This document shows positions 59,226 to 64,000 of a DNA stretch of 64,000 bases, piece by piece (within the stretch, counting starts at the first letter, position 1; every line of letters begins with the position of its first letter). This stretch comes from Natrarchaeobius halalkaliphilus (GTDB lineage: Archaea > Halobacteriota > Halobacteria > Halobacteriales > Natrialbaceae). Made by a program: the position numbers and the translations under genes. The stretch covers positions 310,001-374,000 of the forward strand of contig NZ_REFY01000001.1 of the NCBI RefSeq assembly GCF_003841485.1. Reading direction: 5' to 3'. The notes under the pieces are model-generated. The model was not told the DNA's origin and searched no databases. It worked only from the letters and a program-made list of their open reading frames with translations.

Positions 59226-60812
59226 TCAGTTCTGGCCGTTGAGCGTGATGTAGTTGACGCCGATGATTCGCTCGTCTTCGTTGAGTTCGTCCTTGGCCGC
59301 CTCGGGAACCTGTCCGTCGACGTTGTACACCGTCAGCGCCTCGCCGCCGATGGTTTCGCGGGCGTTGAACATGCCAGCGATGTTGACGCCGTGTTTGCCC
59401 ATGACGGTTCCGATGAGGCCGATGACGCCCGGTTCGTCCGTGTTTCGCGTCACGACCATCTTGCCGTGCGGAATGGCGTCGACGCGGTAGCCGTCGACGC
59501 GGACGATCCGAGGATCGTCGCCCGCAAAGAGGGTGCCGTCGACCGAGACCTCCTCGCCCTCGTTTCCGACGGTGACCGAGATCAGGCTCTGGAAGTCCTC
59601 GGCCCGGTGGCTCTTCGATTCGGTGACGTCGACGCCGCGGTCCTCTGCGATCTGTGGGGCGTTGACGGCGTTGACCTGCCACTCGAGCGGTTCGAAGACC
59701 CCCTTCAGCGCGCTCGCGGTGACGAACTCGACGTCCTCGTCCGTAATATCGCCCTCGTAGGCGACCTCGATGCGCTCGATGCGTCCGTCGAGCAACTGGG
59801 CGGCGACCTTGCCGGCGGTGTCAGCGATCTCGATGTACGGCTCGAGACGCGGGAACGCGCTCTCGTCGATCGATGGGGCGTTGAGCGCGTTCGCGACGGG
59901 TTCGCCGGCGAGTGCGGCATCGACCTGTTCCGCCGTCGAGGTCGCGACGTTTTGCTGTGCCGCTTCGGTCGACGCGCCGAGGTGGGGGGTAACGATGACC
60001 CCGTCCTGATCGAGCAACGGCGAGTCCTCGGACAGCGGCTCCTCCGCGAAGACGTCGAGCGCCGCTCCCGCGACCGTTCCGTCCTCGACCTTCGCGGCGA
60101 GTGCGTCCTCCTGGACGATCCCACCGCGGCCGACGTTGACGAGGCGGCCGCCCTCGAGCAACTCGAGTTCGTCCTCACCGATCATTCCCTCCGTTTCGGG
60201 AGTCAGGGGCGTGTGGATCGTCAGGAAATCGGCAGCGTCGAGACAGTCCTCGAACTCGACGAGTTCAGCACCGATCCGGTCGGCGCGTTCCTCGGAAATG
60301 TAGGGATCGAACGCGACGATGTCCATCCCGAGGGAGTCGAGTTTCTTTGCGACCTCCTGGCCGACGCGGCCGAGGCCGACGACGCCGAGGGTTTTGTTGT
60401 CGAGTTCAGCGCCGAGATAGTCGCTTTTTGCCCACTCGCCCGCTTTCAGTCGCGCGTGAGCCTGGGGGATCGAACGCGCGGTCGCGAACGTCATCGCGAC
60501 GGTGTGTTCGGCCGCCGCGCGGACGTTTCCTTCGGGTGCGTTCGCGACGATCACGCCGTGGTCGGTCGCGGCGTCGATATCGATGTTGTCGACGCCGATA
60601 CCCGCGCGTCCGACGATAACGAGTTCCTCGGCGGCTTCGAGCACCGCCTCGGTAACCTCGGTTCCGGAGCGAACGATCAGTCCGTTCGCGTCCGATACCG
60701 CCTCGAGGAGATCCTCGCCCTCGAGTTCGTAGCCCGTTTCGACGTCGTGGCCGGCGTCTCTGAGTACGTCCAGACCCGCGTCCGCGATCGGATCCGTGAC
60801 CAGCACCTTCAT
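59226..60812 (-). CDS. serA: D-3-phosphoglycerate dehydrogenase
   Basis: 528 aa, long-form PGDH. D-2-hydroxyacid dehydrogenase core with VIVGRAGIGVDNIDI, NAD-binding LGVVGLGRVGQEVAKKL (about 142-158), catalytic Arg in NVGRGGIV, Glu in ALDVFAEEP and His in TPHLGASTEAAQ. An intervening domain (about 310-450) and a C-terminal ACT domain (about 455-528, GVIGLIGTVMGKHGVNIAGM) for serine feedback follow. Committed step of serine synthesis; serB lies 2.5 kb away on the other strand. The frame above 60812 is non-coding. Confidence 0.96.
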   Translation of the reverse strand: MKVLVTDPIADAGLDVLRDAGHDVETGYELEGEDLLEAVSDANGLIVRSGTEVTEAVLEAAEELVIVGRAGIGVDNIDIDAATDHGVIVANAPEGNVRAAAEHTVAMTFATARSIPQAHARLKAGEWAKSDYLGAELDNKTLGVVGLGRVGQEVAKKLDSLGMDIVAFDPYISEERADRIGAELVEFEDCLDAADFLTIHTPLTPETEGMIGEDELELLEGGRLVNVGRGGIVQEDALAAKVEDGTVAGAALDVFAEEPLSEDSPLLDQDGVIVTPHLGASTEAAQQNVATSTAEQVDAALAGEPVANALNAPSIDESAFPRLEPYIEIADTAGKVAAQLLDGRIERIEVAYEGDITDEDVEFVTASALKGVFEPLEWQVNAVNAPQIAEDRGVDVTESKSHRAEDFQSLISVTVGNEGEEVSVDGTLFAGDDPRIVRVDGYRVDAIPHGKMVVTRNTDEPGVIGLIGTVMGKHGVNIAGMFNARETIGGEALTVYNVDGQVPEAAKDELNEDERIIGVNYITLNGQN

Positions 60813-60902
60813 GCGCGAGGAACTCGTGCGGAACGGGTAAACCCTTCCGTTGTGTCCGAAGGAGGCAAGAATTACCGTTCCGAACGGATAAATCAAACGC
60901 GT

Positions 60903-62369
60903 TCACGCATCGGTTGGCGGCCTGGGAAGGTGAATCGTGACGCGACTTCCATCGCCGTCGGAGCGCGGTTCGTACTCGAGAAAGCCGCCGTAGTCGTCGA
61001 GGATCAATTCGACCAGCCACAGGCCGAGACCGCTTCCGTGGTTCATCTGTGTCACCGGCTCTTCGTTGAAGATTCCCGTCCGTTCCGTTTCCGGAATACC
61101 GGGACCGTTGTCGGCAACGACGACGCCGATCGTCTCGTCGAACTCGGCTACCGAGATTTCGACGAGCGGATCGTCGTTGCGTGCGTGTACGATCGCGTTC
61201 TCGAGGATTTCGCTCAGAACGGTGTGCAGGCGACGGTCGGCGGCGACGGTCGACTCGAGGCGTCCGGTAACGGAAACCGTTCCAGACGGATACCGGTCAC
61301 GGAGATCCGAAACCACCTCGACGAGAACGTCGTCGAGCGCGATCGAACGCTGTATTCGGTCCCGGCTCAGCGTTGCGTCCGCGAGTTGTTTGGCGGTCTC
61401 GTTCATCCCGATTAGCTCGCGGGCTGCCGCGACGATCTCGGCCGCGTAGGCGGCGTGTTTTTGGTGTTCGAGTTCGGACTCGAGCGTCTCCGCGAAGCCG
61501 CTGATGACGTTGAGATCGTTGCGAAGGTTGTGCCGGAGGAGGCGGTGGAGGAGCTGCAAGTGCTGTTCGCGTAGCTTGAGGTCAGTGATATCACGTCCTT
61601 CGAGGACCAGCAACTGAACGTCGTCCTGACTGTCGGTCATCGGTCGGATCGAGAAGTCGATGATCGCCGTTCGATCGACGCCGCGGATCCGGACCTCCCG
61701 TCTGAAGAACTCGCCGTCTCGAGCGCGTTCGACTCCCTCTTTGGCGATCGCTCGTGCCTGCTCGTTCGACTGGAACCAGAAGGTTTCCCAGATCGGTTTG
61801 CCGACGATGTCGTCGCGGTCGATCCCGGCGAACTCGATCGCGGTTTCGTTGGCTTCGATCAGCGTTCCGTCCGGTTCGAGAAGGCCGGTGAACTGGAAGG
61901 TGTTGTTAAAGACGGCCTCGAACCGGCGCTCGCGGTGTTTCCGCTCGGAGATGTCACGAAAGAGGCCGGTGAACACGCGCCGTCCGCTGAGGCGATGCTC
62001 CCGGAGGCTCACCAACACGGGAACCTCGTGTCCGTCCCTGTGCAAGGCCGGGAGTTCGATCCCGCCCCAGTCGATATGCTTCTCGCCGGTTCGGATGTAC
62101 TTCTCGAGTCCGGCCGCGTGTGCGGGACGAAGTCGCTCCGGGATGATCGTCATCTTCGAGCGGCCGACCAGTTCCTCGGGCGCGTAGCCGAGGATCTCCT
62201 CGATCGCCGGGTTCGCAAACAGGATCGTACTCCCCTCGTCGATCGTGAGCAGTCCCTCCGAGGTGTTTGCGACGAGCTGTCGGAAGAAATCCGGCTCGTC
62301 GAACGGCGGACGTGGCAATCCGAGGGAATCGATCTCACCGGGGTCGTCCGACCTGTTCCCTCGAGTCAT
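60903..62369 (-). CDS. PAS-PAS sensor histidine kinase
   Basis: 488 aa, soluble. Two PAS domains (about 28-145 and 150-265: LVANTSEGLLTIDEGSTILFANP, and FEAVFNNTFQFTGLLEPDGTLIEAN), a haloarchaeal HisKA with His280 in LLRHNLRNDL and an HATPase with ENAIVHA, DNGPGIP and GSGLGLWLVE. The same HNLRN type as the 9590 kinase. It lies 90 bp upstream of serA on the same strand, which may be coincidence. Orphan. Confidence 0.9.
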   Translation of the reverse strand: MTRGNRSDDPGEIDSLGLPRPPFDEPDFFRQLVANTSEGLLTIDEGSTILFANPAIEEILGYAPEELVGRSKMTIIPERLRPAHAAGLEKYIRTGEKHIDWGGIELPALHRDGHEVPVLVSLREHRLSGRRVFTGLFRDISERKHRERRFEAVFNNTFQFTGLLEPDGTLIEANETAIEFAGIDRDDIVGKPIWETFWFQSNEQARAIAKEGVERARDGEFFRREVRIRGVDRTAIIDFSIRPMTDSQDDVQLLVLEGRDITDLKLREQHLQLLHRLLRHNLRNDLNVISGFAETLESELEHQKHAAYAAEIVAAARELIGMNETAKQLADATLSRDRIQRSIALDDVLVEVVSDLRDRYPSGTVSVTGRLESTVAADRRLHTVLSEILENAIVHARNDDPLVEISVAEFDETIGVVVADNGPGIPETERTGIFNEEPVTQMNHGSGLGLWLVELILDDYGGFLEYEPRSDGDGSRVTIHLPRPPTDA

Positions 62370-62421
62370 TGTCCGTCAGTTCAAGAAATTGGTCAGGCCT
62401 GAAATACCTGTGGGGTGCGCG

Positions 62422-63078
62422 TCATTCGACCGCGGCGACAGCTCGAATCGGAGAGCCGTCCGCGTTTTGTACCGCAAGCGGGAACGCATAGAGCCTGAAT
62501 CGATCGGGAAGCCCAGCGAGAGACGTCAGATTCTCGATGATCGGCAACTCGGCACCCAACAACGCGCGGTGGGCGGGAAAGCCGTCGGGTTCGTCGTCCG
62601 CGGCGTTCGCCGTCGGCGTCGGATCGGGGTTGAGCGTATCGAGTGCAACGCCACAGCCCAGTTCGCGGAGGGCAACGGCCGTCTCGGGTGCGAGGTAGGG
62701 GTGCTCGAGGTAGCGATCCGTGTTCCAGTGCTCGTCGAAGCCGGTTCGGACGACCAGGAGGTCCGGAGACTCATCGTCGTCGGCGAGCGCCGGAACCACC
62801 GCGTCGGGTTCGATCCGCTCGCGGCGCGAACACGGAGCGATGTCGACGAAGCGGGCGTCGAAGACGTACTCTCCGATGGGGCGGTCGTCGAGGTCGGTCC
62901 CGTCCGGTTCGGTGTGGCTCGGCGCGTCGATGTGGGTTCCCGTGTGACTGCCACAGCAGATCTCCTGGACGGCCACGCCGTCCTCCGAAACCGTCGCCGC
63001 GGGTGAGACGCTCACCTCGGGATCACCCGGATATATTTGAATTCCCGTTCGGATCGGGTGGGTCAGATCGCGGTACAC
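62422..63078 (-). CDS. Cyclase/kynurenine-formamidase-like metal hydrolase
   Basis: 218 aa from the GTG at 63078 (VYRDLTHPIRTGIQIYPGDPEV). The family metal motif HTGTHIDAPSH (about 44-54) and a later His/Asp set (GFDEHW, EHPYL) match the cyclase family PF04199, which hydrolyses amide or lactone bonds and includes formamidases. A longer GTG frame to 63207 was rejected because the family begins at the YRDLTHP segment. Substrate unknown. Confidence 0.85.
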   Translation of the reverse strand: MYRDLTHPIRTGIQIYPGDPEVSVSPAATVSEDGVAVQEICCGSHTGTHIDAPSHTEPDGTDLDDRPIGEYVFDARFVDIAPCSRRERIEPDAVVPALADDDESPDLLVVRTGFDEHWNTDRYLEHPYLAPETAVALRELGCGVALDTLNPDPTPTANAADDEPDGFPAHRALLGAELPIIENLTSLAGLPDRFRLYAFPLAVQNADGSPIRAVAAVE

Positions 63079-63296
63079 GTGAGTACTCGTTCGAACGGGG
63101 GACCAAAGCGGTATCGCAACGGCCGCTCGAGCGCCGTCTCGTCGAGAAGCCGAACTCGGAGAGTGTGGCGATACGGTTCCCCCAGTATCGTGTGAATGGG
63201 CGTCCACTGCTGGTCCCGGTCGAGTCGCACTGATCCGCCTCGTCGGCTAGATCGAAACCTGAACTGGTTTATTCGGGGCCCCACAATCGGGGATCG

Positions 63297-63932
63297 ATGA
63301 CAGTCGTCGCTTTCGATTTCGACGGAACGCTATCGGACTCCGAGATGACCGTGTTGCTCGGCAAGCGCTGTGGCGTCGCGGACGAGATGACCGAGATCAC
63401 GGAACGCGCGATGAACGACGAGATCGGCTACGCCGAGAGTCTACGCGAGCGTGCCGCACTGCTCGAGGGGCTTCCGGCCGAGGACGCAGACGCCGCGTTC
63501 GACGAGGTCGTCCTCCGTCCCGGTGCCGGAAACCTGATCGCGGAACTCAACGAGGCGGGCGTGACGACCGCGATTCTGACGGGGGGCTTCGAACGCGGCG
63601 TCGCGGCCGCACTCGAGCGCGAGGACGTGTCGGTCGATCACATCGTCTCGAACCGTCTCCCGATCCGTAACGACGAGTTAACCGGCGAGGTCGAGGGCTC
63701 GCTCGTCGAGGGGACCAAAGACGACGCCCTCGAGACGCTCGCCGCCGACGTCGGCGTCGATCTCGCGGAGACGGTCGCGATCGGTGACGGCGCGAACGAT
63801 CTTCCGATGCTCGAGGTGGCGGGTCTCTCGATCGGATTCGATCCGAAACCCGCGGTCGAACCACACTGTGAAGTCGTCGTTACCTCGATGGCCGAAGCTC
63901 GTCGAACGCTGGTCGACGAGGGCGTTCTGTAG
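63297..63932 (+). CDS. serB: Phosphoserine phosphatase
   Basis: 211 aa. HAD motifs: DFDGTLSDSE (Asp7 and Asp9), motif II AILTGGFERG, a lysine in VEGTKDDALE and motif III AIGDGANDLPML. The length and motif spacing match SerB, final step of serine synthesis. GGTTTATTCG (63267-63273) is at leaderless distance from the ATG at 63297. The last 68 bases of the window hold no feature I can support. Confidence 0.9.
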   Translation: MTVVAFDFDGTLSDSEMTVLLGKRCGVADEMTEITERAMNDEIGYAESLRERAALLEGLPAEDADAAFDEVVLRPGAGNLIAELNEAGVTTAILTGGFERGVAAALEREDVSVDHIVSNRLPIRNDELTGEVEGSLVEGTKDDALETLAADVGVDLAETVAIGDGANDLPMLEVAGLSIGFDPKPAVEPHCEVVVTSMAEARRTLVDEGVL

Positions 63933-64000
63933 GTACCCAGCCGTGACTCTCGTCGTGGCGTGAGTTTCCGGTGAAACAGCTGATTTCCGGACCGAGAAGG

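Noticed and set aside
59136-61415. 759-codon plus-strand open frame
   Set aside because: It spans serA and part of a kinase on the other strand, with no recognised domain. It is a shadow.

Overview
The window is chromosomal DNA from an extremely halophilic archaeon (class Halobacteria). The proteins are strongly acidic, the base composition is GC-rich with many CTCGAG hexamers (Leu-Glu), most genes have a TATA-like box 25-32 bp before the start codon (leaderless transcripts), and the families are haloarchaeal: 2Fe-2S haloferredoxin with an acidic insert, NMD3, L10e, PCNA, BAT/HTH_10 regulators, HalOD1, HVO_0476-type zinc finger, PibD-type peptidase. The gene content resembles Natrialba/Natrinema/Haloterrigena relatives, but genus cannot be fixed by reading. 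About 60 protein genes are supported. I see no rRNA, tRNA, CRISPR array, transposase or integrase.

Layout. 1-3.5 kb: central carbon metabolism, with bacterial-type GAPDH followed by phosphoglycerate kinase (minus strand), diverging from an archaeal-type GAPDH; the 261-bp intergenic region carries two inverted repeats. 3.6-6 kb: Hsp20, RimK-like ATP-grasp ligase, ribosomal protein L10e, a palindromic repeat and a small HTH protein. 6.2-13 kb: site-2 protease with CBS domains, an ABC exporter and two convergent sensor kinases. 13.1-17.7 kb: carbonic anhydrase, cold-shock protein, an NMP-kinase-like/UPF0201 pair, PCNA, a BAT regulator and HalOD1. 17.8-25.2 kb: hydrolase, HisRS, sulfatase, Upp, HIT protein, prepilin peptidase. 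25.5-32.8 kb: ferredoxin, two PiT phosphate transporters around a UspA protein and an unusual repeat-rich membrane protein, HisA, TrkH. 33.2-39.4 kb: HisB, a zinc-ribbon protein, a Tat-exported molybdenum hydroxylase pair, an ACT-domain regulator, an IMPACT/YigZ protein. 39.8-50.2 kb: UvrC, a FIST/histidine-kinase pair, a second ABC exporter and NAD-dependent DNA ligase. 50.3-58.4 kb: zinc finger, isoaspartyl methyltransferase-like protein, Tat-like surface protein, a decayed short-chain dehydrogenase, a large response regulator, Trm5/Tyw2-family enzyme and NMD3. 58.4-64 kb: a second copy of the palindromic repeat, SerA, a PAS kinase, a cyclase-family hydrolase and SerB.

How it fits together. 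The window is mostly core chromosome: glycolysis/gluconeogenesis, serine (serA, serB) and histidine (hisA, hisB) synthesis, replication and repair (pcn, ligA, uvrC), translation, ion and phosphate uptake, and a dense layer of orphan signalling proteins (four histidine kinases, one receiver protein, one BAT protein, one HalOD1 protein). No new defence or mobile system is visible. The most notable signals are at small scale. Four GTG-initiated genes each follow a very short ORF (4, 12, 8 and 22 codons) that starts where a leaderless transcript should begin and ends in a GTGA stop/start overlap. An approximately 82-bp palindromic intergenic repeat occurs twice, with a degenerate half copy. A membrane protein is built on a Val-every-four-residues repeat. 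A sulfatase has a variant modification motif, an alpha/beta hydrolase lacks its nucleophile serine, and an SDR pseudogene has an identifiable one-base lesion.
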